From contig DASRAU010000021.1 of assembly GCA_035638075.1 (NCBI GenBank), positions 146,473 to 210,472 of the forward strand: DNA of 64,000 nt, written 5' to 3'. The position numbers and the translations under genes are program-made. Origin of the DNA: DASRAU01 sp035638075 (GTDB lineage: Bacteria; Acidobacteriota; Polarisedimenticolia; Gp22-AA2). Numbering within the stretch: position 1 is the first letter of the stretch; every line of letters starts with the position of its first letter. The notes beneath the pieces were generated by a model. The model did no database searches and was not told the origin of the DNA. It was given only the letters and a program-made list of their open reading frames with translations. This document shows, piece after piece, positions 49,671 through 58,459 of this stretch.

Positions 49671-49688
49671 GTGGCAAGAATGTACCAC
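49671..49688. promoter_or_regulatory. Inverted repeat, possible response-regulator site
   Basis: GTGG and CCAC (inverted, ten-base spacer) lie 20 bases upstream of the kinase start and about 107 bases upstream of the -24 element of the efflux promoter. This is a usual distance for an NtrC-type enhancer. Confidence 0.35.
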
Positions 49689-49755
49689 CTGTCGCGGAAA
49701 TGTCGATAAAAACCGCCCAAAGTCCACCCCCGAGGGGCCCCATGCATGACGGAAG

Positions 49756-49772
49756 CCATTGCTCATCAATGG
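49756..49772. promoter_or_regulatory. Inverted repeat upstream of the efflux promoter
   Basis: CCATTG and CAATGG flank CTCAT, perfect 6-bp arms, about 23 bases upstream of the -24 element. It may be a binding site for the regulator, although it is closer than most enhancer sites. Confidence 0.35.
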
Positions 49773-49793
49773 GTTCCTGACCGCCGGGGAATC

Positions 49794-49809
49794 CGGCACG
49801 CGGGTTGCC
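49794..49809 (+). promoter_or_regulatory. Putative sigma-54 promoter of the metal efflux operon
   Basis: CGGCACGCGGGTTGCC: GG at 49795-49796, ten bases, GC at 49807-49808, matching GGCACG-N4-TTGC. The predicted start near 49820 leaves a short leader with GAGGG before the ATG at 49839. The adjacent NtrC-type regulator makes this the best-supported sigma-54 promoter here. Confidence 0.7.
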
Positions 49810-49838
49810 TTTCCGGGACCCGCATGTGCGAGGGTCGG

Positions 49839-50969
49839 ATGAAGACAGCGGTGCGACTCGGGGTCGTCGTGGGGGTTCTGGGCCTTGCGGTCGGGTGCGG
49901 CCGATCGGAAGGGAGTGGCTTCGATCCCGCTCCGTCGGCCGGCGATGCGACATCCGCCCCAGCGAAGGCGGACGGATTCGTGCACCTGTCGCAGGAATCG
50001 GCTCGCTACCTCGGCACCGAGCCGGTCGCCTCTGAATCCGAATCGCTGCCCCTCCACCTGCCCGCCCGGCTGGAGTTCAAGGACGGAGCCGTGTCGGAAA
50101 TCGGCGCACCTCTGGCCGGGCGGGTCAACGAGGTTCTGGTGCACAGCGGGGATCGCGTCCGGGCGGGCGCCCCGCTCTTCCTCCTCTCTTGCCCGGACGC
50201 CGCCTCGGCGCGGACTGGCCTGGCCACCGCCGAGGCGGCGCTCAAGGAGGCGAGCGCCACCGCCGAGCGCCAGGCCCGGATGCTGGAGGAAGGGGTCGGC
50301 AACGCCCGCGACAAGCTCGCCGCCGACATGCACCTCGAGGCGGCCCGCGCCGAGGCGGAGCGGGCCCGCGCCACGACGAAGTTCATCGGCGAAGGCGAAG
50401 GAGCGGACACCACCGTGCGCGCTCCGATGACCGGCGTCGTCCTGGCGGTGAAGGCGACGACCGGCGCCACCGTCGAGCCGGGAGGCGAAGCGCTCGTCAC
50501 CGTCGGCGATCCGTCGTCGGTCTGGGTGGTGGTGGACGTGCCGGAGCACGACCTGCCGTCGATCGTCGAGGGGGGACGCGCGACCGTCGAGCTGGCGACG
50601 ATGCCGTCGCCGGTCCCCGCGAAGGTGATCTCGGTCGGCGCGGTGGTCGAGAGAGGATTGAGGACCGCCCCCGTGCGCATGACGCTCGAGGAGGATCCCC
50701 CCGGTCTCCGACCCGGCATGTTCGGCTGGGCCCGACTCGACACCACCGAGTCGAGCCCGACGCTGCCGGTCGAGGCGGTCCTCATCAAGGATGGCAAGGA
50801 GTCGATCGTCTACGTCGCGAGGGACGACGTGACCTTCGAGCGCCGGCCGGTGGTCGTCGGGCGGCCGGTCGAAGGACGCGTGCCGGTGGTCTCCGGACTG
50901 CAGGCGGGCGAGCGCGTCGTGGTGCGCGGCGCGCTGCTCCTCGACGGCTCGGCGGAGCAGCTCCTATAA
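49839..50969 (+). CDS. RND efflux periplasmic adaptor (CzcB/CusB-like lipoprotein)
   Basis: 376 aa. A signal peptide ends in the lipobox LAVGC. The chain has an N-terminal half-barrel, a biotinyl-lipoyl-like domain (EIGAPLAGRVNEVLVHSGDRV), an alpha-hairpin (about 120-190; GLATAEAALKEASATAERQ), a second lipoyl half (TTVRAPMTGVVLAVKATTG) and a beta-barrel domain (VWVVVDVPEHDL). It links the RND pump to the outer-membrane channel. It is the first gene of a CzcB-CzcA-CzcC-like operon, in an order with the adaptor first and the channel last. Confidence 0.93.
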   Translation: MKTAVRLGVVVGVLGLAVGCGRSEGSGFDPAPSAGDATSAPAKADGFVHLSQESARYLGTEPVASESESLPLHLPARLEFKDGAVSEIGAPLAGRVNEVLVHSGDRVRAGAPLFLLSCPDAASARTGLATAEAALKEASATAERQARMLEEGVGNARDKLAADMHLEAARAEAERARATTKFIGEGEGADTTVRAPMTGVVLAVKATTGATVEPGGEALVTVGDPSSVWVVVDVPEHDLPSIVEGGRATVELATMPSPVPAKVISVGAVVERGLRTAPVRMTLEEDPPGLRPGMFGWARLDTTESSPTLPVEAVLIKDGKESIVYVARDDVTFERRPVVVGRPVEGRVPVVSGLQAGERVVVRGALLLDGSAEQLL

Positions 50970-51011
50970 ACAGAGGATACGTACCCTTCTTGGTTCACCT
51001 CCCGTAGATCC

Positions 51012-54000
51012 GTGCTCGAAGCCCTCGTCGAACTGTGCGTGCGGCGCCGCGCCGCCGTGATGGTCCTCGCCCTGGGCGTGGCCGTCCTGGGGATCCAGGC
51101 GTACCGCGGGACCTCCATCGAGGCCTACCCGGACGTCACCAACATCCAGGTCAACGTCATCGCCCAGATGCCGGGACAGGCGCCCGAGGAGATCGAGCGC
51201 CAGGTCACGGTGCCGCTCGAGCGCGTCCTCAACGGCGTGCCGGGCATGCTCACCATGCGCAGCGAGAGCCTGTTCGGGCTGTCGCTCATCTGGCTGGTGT
51301 TCCAGGACGACGCCGACGGCTTCAAGTCCCGCAATCTCGTCAACGAGCGCCTGACCGAGGCGGAGCTCCCGGAGGGCGTGCAGCCGCGCCTCGCCCCGGA
51401 CGACACGCCGCTCGGCGAGATCTACCAGTACACGCTGAAGAGCGATCGCCACACGCCGGCGGAGATCCGCGCCGAGCAGGAGTGGACCGTCTCGCGCCTG
51501 CTGCGGCAGGTGCCCGGGGTCGCCGACGTCGTCAACTTCGGCGGCTATCTCGAGGAGGTCCACGTCCTCGTCGATCCGGCGCGCCTGGTGGCGCACGACC
51601 TGACGCTCGGCGACGTGGCGGCGACGCTCGAGGCCTCGAACCGCAACGTCGGCGGCGGCTTCCTGCGGAGCGGCGACCAGGAGCTGGTGATCCGGGGCAT
51701 CGGCTACCTGCGCGATCCGCGCGAGGTGGGGGAGACGGTGCTGCGCAGCGAGCGCGGCACGCCGGTCACCGTCGCCGACGTCGCCACCATCGTGCGCTCG
51801 CACATGCCGCGGCGCGGCGACGTCGGCGCCGGGCTGGATCCGGACGTCACCGAGGGATTCGTCCTGCTGCGGCGCGGCGAGAATCCGTCGCGCGTCCTCG
51901 AGGGCGTGCACGCCCAGGTGGACGAGATCAACGCGCACATCCTCCCCGAGGGGATGACGATCGTGCCCTTCTACGATCGCACCACGCTCGTGGACCTGAC
52001 CCTCGCGACGGTGCACCACAGCCTGATCTTCGGGGCGCTGCTCGTCGGCGGGGTCATCTGGCTGTTCCTCCGCAGCCTGCGCTGCTCGCTCATCGTCACG
52101 GCGATCATCCCGCTGGCGCTCCTGACCGCCTTCATCGGGCTGTCGATCCTGAGGCTCCCGGCGAACCTGATCTCGATGGGGGCGATCGACTTCGGCATCC
52201 TCGTGGACGGGGCGGTCGTCCTGGTCGAGAACGTGCTGCGCGCCATCGAGGAGAAAAGGCCCGCCGGCCGCGCCGCGCTGCTCGGCCTGGTCACCCGCTC
52301 GGCGCTCGATGTGTCGCGTCCGACGCTGTTCGCCATGGCCATCATCATCGCGGCCCTCATCCCGGTGTTCACGCTGGAGCGGGTGGAGGGGCGCATCTTC
52401 CGGCCGCTGGCCCTCACCTACACCTTCGCCCTCATCGGCGGCCTGGTGTTCGCGCTGACGCTGGTGCCGGCGCTGTGCGCCGCCTTCCTGCGCCTCAAGG
52501 ACGGCGAGATGGGCGAGCCGAAGGGGCTGGTGCGGGCGCGCGACTGGTACCGCGCCCGGCTGCGCCGGCTGCTCGCGCGTCGCCCGCTCGTCCTGGGCAG
52601 CGCCTTCGTCCTGCTGGCGCTCGCCGGTCTCGCCGCCTGGGGGCTCGGCAGCGAGTTCCTGCCCGAGCTCGACGAAGGAGACTTCGTCATCTTCGTGGAG
52701 ATGCCGCCGAGCATCGCGCTCGACAAGGGGACCGAGGTGCTCACCGAGGTCCGTCGCCGCCTGCTGCAGTTTCCCGAGGTGCTGGCGGTCTTGAGCGAGC
52801 ACGGCCGTCCCGAGGACGGCACCGACGACGAGGGCGTCAACATGAGCGAGACGTTCGTCCGCCTCAAGCCGCGCGGCGACTGGCCCCGCGGCATGAGCAA
52901 GGATCGCCTCATCGAGGCGATGCGGGCTTCGCTCGAGCTCATCCCCGGGGTCGAGTACAACTTCTCGCAGCCGATCAAGGACAACGTCGAGGAGGCGGTG
53001 AGCGGCGTGCGCGGCAAGATCGTCCTCAAGATCTTCGGTTACGACCTGCAGGCGATGCGCTCGACGCTGCTCAAGGCGTCCGCGGTGCTCGCGAAGGTGC
53101 CCGGGATCGTGGACCTCGATCTCTACCGCGACGCCACCGTGCCGCAGCTCCAGGTCGAGCTCGACCGGGCGGCGCTGGCGCGCTCGGGCATCACCGTCTC
53201 GGCGGCGCAGGACGTCGTCGAGACGGCGCTCGAGGGCCGGGTCACGACGCGCCTCTGGTCGGGAGAGCGGCCGGTGCCGGTGCGGCTGATGCTGCCGCTC
53301 CAGGAGCGGCAGGACCCGTCGCGCATTGCGGCGATCCAGGTCCCGGCGGGGGACGCGCGCGTCCCGCTCGGCAGCCTGGCCAACATCGGCGTCGTCTCCG
53401 GGCGCGCCATGATCGCCCGCGAGGGCGGCAGCCGCTTCCTGGCGCTCAAGTTCAACGTCGAAGGGCGCGACATGGGATCGGTGGTGAAGGACGCCATCGC
53501 CGCGGTCGCGAAGGAGGTGCCTCCGCCCGCCGGACACTACTTCGTCTGGGGCGGCGAGTTCGAAAGCCAGGCGCGCGCCATGAGCCGCCTGGCGGTGATC
53601 GTGCCGATCTCCTTCCTCGTCGTCTTCGCACTCTTGTCCATGTCGCTGCAGTCGGTGTGGAGCGCGGCGGCCGTCGCCCTGTCGTCGCCGTTCGCCATGA
53701 CGGGCGGGGTGTTCGCCCTGAGGCTGTGCGGCATCCCGCTGTCGGTGAGCGCGGCCGTCGGGTTCGTGGCGCTCCTCGGCCAGGTGTCGCTGGCGTCGCT
53801 TTTGGTCATCAGCGCCGTGGACGCGGCGCGCGCCTCCGGCGCGGGGTTCGAAGAGTCGATCCTGGAGGGCGCCTCCGCGCGCTTCCGGGCCGTGCTGATG
53901 ACCGCCTCCCTCGCCATCCTCGGGTTGACCCCGATGGCGGTGTCGCAGGGAGTCGGAAGCGAGATCCAGCGCCCGTTCGCCGTGGTCATCATCGGCGGCC

Positions 54001-54107
54001 TCGCGACCTCGATCGCCGTGACCCTCTTCGTCCTGCCGGTCATCCACTCGCTCCTCGTGCGCCGCGCCACCGCCCCGCCCGCCGGGCTCGACGAGACGAC
54101 CGCGTGA
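51012..54107 (+). CDS. Heavy-metal efflux RND transporter (CzcA/CusA family)
   Basis: 1031 aa with twelve helices and two large periplasmic loops. The helix-4 motif is DFGILVDGAVVLVEN (Asp393, Asp399, Glu406), equivalent to the D-D-E proton relay of CzcA, so divalent cations such as Zn, Co, Ni or Cd are more likely than Cu/Ag, in which the motif differs. The N-terminal EAYPDVTN and PLERVLNGVPGM segments are family hallmarks. It starts with GTG 43 bases after the adaptor; no clear ribosome binding site is seen. The stop overlaps the next start (GTGA). Confidence 0.95.
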   Translation: MLEALVELCVRRRAAVMVLALGVAVLGIQAYRGTSIEAYPDVTNIQVNVIAQMPGQAPEEIERQVTVPLERVLNGVPGMLTMRSESLFGLSLIWLVFQDDADGFKSRNLVNERLTEAELPEGVQPRLAPDDTPLGEIYQYTLKSDRHTPAEIRAEQEWTVSRLLRQVPGVADVVNFGGYLEEVHVLVDPARLVAHDLTLGDVAATLEASNRNVGGGFLRSGDQELVIRGIGYLRDPREVGETVLRSERGTPVTVADVATIVRSHMPRRGDVGAGLDPDVTEGFVLLRRGENPSRVLEGVHAQVDEINAHILPEGMTIVPFYDRTTLVDLTLATVHHSLIFGALLVGGVIWLFLRSLRCSLIVTAIIPLALLTAFIGLSILRLPANLISMGAIDFGILVDGAVVLVENVLRAIEEKRPAGRAALLGLVTRSALDVSRPTLFAMAIIIAALIPVFTLERVEGRIFRPLALTYTFALIGGLVFALTLVPALCAAFLRLKDGEMGEPKGLVRARDWYRARLRRLLARRPLVLGSAFVLLALAGLAAWGLGSEFLPELDEGDFVIFVEMPPSIALDKGTEVLTEVRRRLLQFPEVLAVLSEHGRPEDGTDDEGVNMSETFVRLKPRGDWPRGMSKDRLIEAMRASLELIPGVEYNFSQPIKDNVEEAVSGVRGKIVLKIFGYDLQAMRSTLLKASAVLAKVPGIVDLDLYRDATVPQLQVELDRAALARSGITVSAAQDVVETALEGRVTTRLWSGERPVPVRLMLPLQERQDPSRIAAIQVPAGDARVPLGSLANIGVVSGRAMIAREGGSRFLALKFNVEGRDMGSVVKDAIAAVAKEVPPPAGHYFVWGGEFESQARAMSRLAVIVPISFLVVFALLSMSLQSVWSAAAVALSSPFAMTGGVFALRLCGIPLSVSAAVGFVALLGQVSLASLLVISAVDAARASGAGFEESILEGASARFRAVLMTASLAILGLTPMAVSQGVGSEIQRPFAVVIIGGLATSIAVTLFVLPVIHSLLVRRATAPPAGLDETTA

Positions 54108-55408
54108 TCGCGTTCCTCGTCTTCGCGCTCGCCCTCGCCACCGCCGCGCCGGCCGCGGCGACCGTGCCGCCGGGCGGGGCCGCGGTGGAAGGAGAACCGG
54201 TCGGCCTCGCCGAGGTGCTGCGGCTGGTGCGGGAGAGGAGCCCGCGCAGCGATGCGGAGCGGGCGCGCGTCGGCATCGCGGCGGCGGAGCAGACGGCGGC
54301 GCGCGTCTATCCCAACCCCGGGCTCGATTTCTCGAACACGCACCTGACCAGCGGCACCAACACCGGGGCGGCCGAGGAGCGCACCTTCGTCCTCGGCCAG
54401 CCGCTCCTGATCTTCGGGCAGCGCAAGGAGCGGCGCCGCACGGCCGACCTCGAGGTCGCCGCGGCGCAGGCGACCAGCGACGCGGCGATCGCCGAGCGGC
54501 TGCACCAGGCGCGCTCGGCCTTCACGGGGCTGCTCGCCGCCCAGGAGCGCGTGCGCATCCTCGACGAGGAGCGCGCGGATCTGGAGAGCGTGTCGCGCAT
54601 CGTCACGGGGCGCGCGGCGGCGGGGGACAAGAGCACGTACGACGCGCTGCGCATCGATCTCGAGCGGCGCGCGCGCGAAGCCGAGCTGGCGGCGGCGCGC
54701 GCCGAAGTCCAGGAGGCTTCGGGCGCGCTGGCGACCATCGTCGGCGTTCCCGGCTGGCATCCGGCCGCGACCGGGGAGCTGGCCCCGGAAGGGATCGACG
54801 CACAGGACGAAGAGACGCTCTGGCAGGCCGCGAGCCAGCAGCTGCCGGCGCTCCAGGCGGCGCGGCGCGAATCGGAGGCGGCGCGCGCCGGCATCGACCT
54901 GGCGAAGAAGGAGCGGCTGCCGGTCCCGGTGCTCCAGGCCGGGGGCCAGTTCACCCAGGACGCGGCGAGTGACTCGTTCGTCGCCGGCCTGTCGCTCGGC
55001 CTGCCGGTGTTCGACCGCGGCCAGGGGGAGATCGCCCGCGCCTCGGCGCGATCGGGCGCCGCCGAGCTCGAATCCGCCGCGCTCGCGGCGGAGACCCGCG
55101 CCGACCTCGATCGCGCCCTTGCCGTCCTGCGCGAGCGCCGCGGCGCCCTCGATCAGCTCGATCGAGACGTGATGGGGCGCCTGCCCGACCTGCGCCGGAT
55201 GTCGGAGGACGCCTACCGCGAAGGGGCGTCCGACATCCTCGACCTGCTCGATGCCTCGCGCACGCGGGCGGCCGCGCGCCAGGCTCGTCTCGACGCTGTC
55301 GAGGCCCTCGTCCAGTCGGAGATCGACGTGCTGGCTCTGACCGGGCAGGTCGATCGCATCGGTCCCGCCCCGGAAGCTGCCTCCCCGGCTGCTCCCCCCG
55401 CCCATTGA
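54104..55408 (+). CDS. TolC-like outer membrane efflux protein (CzcC-like)
   Basis: 434 aa with a signal peptide (IAFLVFALALATAAPAAA) and two OEP repeats (about 40-220 and 240-420), each helical, with the QPLLIFGQRKERRRTADLEV and GLSLGLPVFDRGQGEIARA strand-helix motifs. It forms the outer-membrane channel of the metal pump. The GTG at 54104 overlaps the pump stop by four bases, so the two are translationally coupled. The tail is Pro/Ala-rich. Confidence 0.92.
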   Translation: MIAFLVFALALATAAPAAATVPPGGAAVEGEPVGLAEVLRLVRERSPRSDAERARVGIAAAEQTAARVYPNPGLDFSNTHLTSGTNTGAAEERTFVLGQPLLIFGQRKERRRTADLEVAAAQATSDAAIAERLHQARSAFTGLLAAQERVRILDEERADLESVSRIVTGRAAAGDKSTYDALRIDLERRAREAELAAARAEVQEASGALATIVGVPGWHPAATGELAPEGIDAQDEETLWQAASQQLPALQAARRESEAARAGIDLAKKERLPVPVLQAGGQFTQDAASDSFVAGLSLGLPVFDRGQGEIARASARSGAAELESAALAAETRADLDRALAVLRERRGALDQLDRDVMGRLPDLRRMSEDAYREGASDILDLLDASRTRAAARQARLDAVEALVQSEIDVLALTGQVDRIGPAPEAASPAAPPAH

Positions 55409-55481
55409 CCCACTGACGGGTGGGACCCCCGGCGGTTGCGTGACGACCGCTTCAGGACTCTTTCTGTAGGATGAAGACGGG

Positions 55482-55571
55482 ATGAGTGCCTCGCGAACGA
55501 GACGGCCGGTGCTTGCGGGCCTGGCGGCGGCGTTGCTGCGGACGGCCTCAGCCGCCCGCGAGGTCCGATGA
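55482..55571 (+). CDS. Possible 29-aa leader ORF coupled to the Ig-like protein
   Basis: MSASRTRRPVLAGLAAALLR then TASAAREVR, with a stop that overlaps the next ATG as ATGA. It resembles a bare signal peptide with GGATGAAGACGGG upstream. It may be a translated leader or chance; a sigma-54-like element lies within it, so both cannot easily be true. Confidence 0.3.
   Translation: MSASRTRRPVLAGLAAALLRTASAAREVR
55522..55537 (+). promoter_or_regulatory. Weak sigma-54-like element
   Basis: TGGCGGCGGCGTTGCT fits GG-N10-GC with TTGCT at -12 and lies 31 bases before the ATG at 55568. The sequence is GC-rich and repetitive, so a chance match is more likely here than at the other sites. Confidence 0.3.
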
Positions 55572-57301
55572 GCCTGATCCCGAAGGTCGTCAGCCGCATC
55601 CTGATCGCCGCCATCGTCGGCGAGTGTGTGGTGCTTGGCGCCATCCAGCTGCGGCGATGGCTCGCGGACGGCGAGCCCGGTCATGCGACCGACCTGTCCG
55701 GCAGCGATGGGATCGCGAACGCCACGCGGGCTCCGGGTCAGGCGACGTCGGCTCCGGCGCCTTCCGCGGCGGGGACAGGCGGTCAGACGGCGTCAGGGCC
55801 CGGTTCCTCGATGCCGGGTGCAGCGCCCCTGGCGGCTCCGCGCACGACACAGGAGGACAACCGGTTGGGCGGGGCGGCGATTCCGGGCATGGCCTCCGCC
55901 GGCCGCGGCTCCGCGGCAGCCGGGTCGGCGAACGCGGGCGCAGGATCGGCGAGCGCGCCCGGAGAAAAATTTCGGGAGCCTCCGGCCGGACTGGGTCGTA
56001 CGCCGGCGGGCGCCGTCCCCGGCACCTCTCCGTCCCCGCTCTCAGCAGCGGGCGCGCCCGATCCGGATGGGTTCGTCATGGGATCCCAGGCGGTGCGCGT
56101 GCCTGGAACCCCGCCGCCGGGATCGCCGGCCGGGGCAGACGGGCACGCGACGGCCCCGCCGAAGCATGCGGACGAGTCTCCCGGCGACCATCCGGACACC
56201 GACGACGATGAATCGGATGGAGACGATGGCACGGCGGACAACACGCCCCCGGTGCTCGACGGTCTGCGCTTCGACCCCGCGCAGGTCGAGGGAGGGAGCG
56301 TCACCACGCTGACGATCCAGGCGAGCGACGCCAAGTCGGGGATCAAGACGCTGTGGGGAGAAGTTCGCAGCCCCAACCGGTCGGCCGCCCTGAGCTTCGG
56401 CTCGGCGAACCTGGGGCCCGGACCCGTCTACCAGTTCCCGATCGCCTTGCCCGCCCTAGCCCAGACGGGAACCTGGTACGTCGCCTGGATTTCGATGACC
56501 GACGGGGCGGGCAATACCAAGCTCATCCAGGCGGCGACGGCCGAGGCCGCCCCTCCCGGTGGGACCTTCGCAGCGTTCTCCAGTCAGTCCGACTCGACCC
56601 CGCCGGAGATCGTGCAGGTCTGGTTCGACAGGAGTGCCGTCTCCCCCGGCGACAAGAACACCATCGAGGTGCAGGCGCGGGATGATCTCTCCGGTGTCGC
56701 TTCGGTGACCGGCGCCTGCCAGAGCCCGTCGAAATCCGCCCTCCTCTGGTTCAATGCGGTCCTGAACGCCGATGGGACCGCATGGGTGGGGGACATCGCC
56801 CTTCCCGCGACCGCCGATTGCGGCGAATGGATCGTGCAGCAGCTCGCGGTCAAGGACGGAGCGGGGAACACCGCACTGCTGCACTCCGACGCGCCCGTGC
56901 TGGCGCGCGCCGGGTTCGGGGTTTCCTCCGGCAGCGGCTGCGATTTCACGGCTCCGACGCTCGACGCCTTCGACCTGTCCCTCGCGGTCATTCCGAGCGG
57001 GACCGGGGGGCGGATTGTCGTCACCGCGAGGGTCTCCGACGAGGGGAGCGGCGCCGTCGCGATGACCGGGTGGTTCGAAGGGCCCCCCTCCGCCGGCGGC
57101 CAGGGTCCCAAGAACTACTTCAGCTGCTCCTCCGATCCCCGGAACCCGGGGGTCTGGACCGGCACCCTGGATGTCCCCCCGGCCGCGGCCCGGGGCACCT
57201 GGAGGGTCGGGTCGATCCGCCTCGAGGACAAGGCCAGGAATGCCCGCAACTACGGTTCCGCGGATCCGGTCGTCTCCGGCAGGGTTTTTCAGGTCCAGTG
57301 A
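55568..57301 (+). CDS. Secreted or membrane-anchored protein with three Ig-like repeats
   Basis: 577 aa. An N-terminal helix (ILIAAIVGECVVLGAIQL) is a signal or anchor; a long Ala/Gly/Pro/Ser-rich stalk follows (about 35-215), then three repeats of about 100 residues starting TPPVLDGLRFDP, TPPEIVQVWFDR and TAPTLDAFDLSL. The first two contain a repeat of the type GTWYVAWISMTDGAGN or GEWIVQQLAVKDGAGN, and the third RGTWRVGSIRLEDKARN. The pattern is that of bacterial Ig-like domains. Adhesion is inferred. The ATG follows GAGGTCCG. Confidence 0.82.
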   Translation: MSLIPKVVSRILIAAIVGECVVLGAIQLRRWLADGEPGHATDLSGSDGIANATRAPGQATSAPAPSAAGTGGQTASGPGSSMPGAAPLAAPRTTQEDNRLGGAAIPGMASAGRGSAAAGSANAGAGSASAPGEKFREPPAGLGRTPAGAVPGTSPSPLSAAGAPDPDGFVMGSQAVRVPGTPPPGSPAGADGHATAPPKHADESPGDHPDTDDDESDGDDGTADNTPPVLDGLRFDPAQVEGGSVTTLTIQASDAKSGIKTLWGEVRSPNRSAALSFGSANLGPGPVYQFPIALPALAQTGTWYVAWISMTDGAGNTKLIQAATAEAAPPGGTFAAFSSQSDSTPPEIVQVWFDRSAVSPGDKNTIEVQARDDLSGVASVTGACQSPSKSALLWFNAVLNADGTAWVGDIALPATADCGEWIVQQLAVKDGAGNTALLHSDAPVLARAGFGVSSGSGCDFTAPTLDAFDLSLAVIPSGTGGRIVVTARVSDEGSGAVAMTGWFEGPPSAGGQGPKNYFSCSSDPRNPGVWTGTLDVPPAAARGTWRVGSIRLEDKARNARNYGSADPVVSGRVFQVQ

Positions 57302-57464
57302 GGAAGAAAGTCATCTCACCGGGGGTTATTTGGTTCCATATTCTGCGGTCACGAGTCGCCGCCCACATTCGAGTCCAGGGGGAATCATGTCGCGATCCAA
57401 TCGCCGCCTCGGCGGGCGCCTGTCCCTGACATAATCCGTTCCCTGGCACGAAGGAGGAAAGCGG

Positions 57465-58457
57465 ATGCAAACATCGTGGAGGATGTCCGGTCTGGTCGCC
57501 GGGGCGCTGGCGTTGTCGTTGGCGGCGCCGGCGCGGGCCGCTGAGAAATCGAACGACGACCTGGCCAGGGAGATCGAGTCCCTGAAGACGATGATCCAGG
57601 GGATTCAGAAGGACCTCGCGGACGTCAAGGGCATGCTGGCGCGGCAGGCGCAGGCCGTGCCGGCCCAGCCCGGCATCGGCACCGTCATCGATCTCGGCGG
57701 GGCCATGGCGAAAGGGGAGAAGACGGCGAAGCTGACGCTCGTCGAAGTCTCCGACTACCAGTGACCCTTCTGCGCCAAGTACGTCCGTGAGACGTACCCG
57801 CAGATCGACACCGAATACATCAAGACCGGCAAGGTCAAGAGCGTCTTCCTGAACATGCCCCTCGAGAGCATCCACAAGTTCGCCTTCAAGGCGGCGCAGG
57901 CGACGGAGTGCGCGGCGGCGGAGGGCAAGTACTGGGAGATGCACGATCGCCTCTTCGCGAACCAGCAGGCGTTCGAGCCGTGGAACGCGCACGCCGAGGC
58001 CGTCGGGATCGACACCGCGAAGTTCGAATCGTGCCTTGCCGGCGGCAAGTACGACGCGGAGATCCGTCGGCAGGCGGCCGAGGCCGGCAAGGCCGGTGTC
58101 ACCGGCACGCCCGGCTTCCTGATCGGCCGCACCGAGCCGAACTCGAACAAGATGAAGATCCTGGCGGTCCTCAAGGGCGCCAGGCCGTTCGCCGACTTCA
58201 AGGCCGAGCTCGATCGGCAGCTCGCCGACGCGGACAAGCCCGCGCCTGCGGCCGCGGCCGGCGGCCCCGCCGCCGCCCCCGGCGCGGGCACACCCTCCGG
58301 AGCCGCCGCGGCGGCAGCTGCTCCGGCGCGCCCGGCGACCGCGGCCGACGGCAAGCTGGACCAGACGACGCGCGCCAGTCTCGCCGCCTATGTGCAGACG
58401 GTCGCTCAGGCCTCGCGGGCGACTCCTTCGCGCCCGAGCAGACCTTCCTGGTGGTGA
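57465..58457 (+). CDS. DsbA-family thiol-disulfide oxidoreductase, probable selenoprotein (U-P-F-C)
   Basis: 330 codons including an in-frame TGA at codon 100 (57762-57764). Signal peptide (1-26), a coiled coil (30-62), then a DsbA/thioredoxin fold (about 75-255): LVEVSDYQ-[TGA]-PFCAKYVRETYPQI, where related proteins have DYQCPFC, and the cis-Pro loop VTGTPGFLIG. The TGA replaces only the first active-site Cys, both sides are in the same frame, and a hairpin at 57771-57802 fits bacterial SECIS rules. So TGA is read here as selenocysteine; a nonsense mutation is the alternative. The tail beyond residue 255 is Ala/Pro-rich, and its last 20 residues look frame-shifted. The start follows AAGGAGGAAAGCGG. 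Confidence 0.82.
57771..57802 (+). promoter_or_regulatory. Putative bacterial SECIS element
   Basis: Seven base pairs (GTACGTC with GACGTAC) close a five-base loop CGTGA, with a lower TGCG/CGCA stem across an internal loop. There are 21 bases between the TGA and the loop, and G is the second loop base; both satisfy published rules for bacterial SECIS elements (16-37 bases, a G in the first two loop positions). Confidence 0.6.
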
Positions 58458-58459
58458 TC

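Noticed and set aside
49675..49690. GG-N9-GC on the minus strand before the kinase gene
   Set aside because: TGGTAC and TTGC are one base too close for a sigma-54 promoter, in which the spacing is strict.
48141..50549. Extension of the response-regulator frame far upstream
   Set aside because: The frame stays open through the kinase and beyond by chance. The TTG at 48140 with AGGAGG is the real start.
55409..57301. Upstream in-frame extension of the metal channel through the pump gene (51035-54103)
   Set aside because: It reads the pump gene in another frame; the channel has its own GTG at 54104 followed by a signal peptide.
57387..57434. A 15-codon ORF behind GGGGGAATC before the selenoprotein
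   Set aside because: Too short, without conserved features; the reading MSRSNRRLGGRLSLT may be chance.
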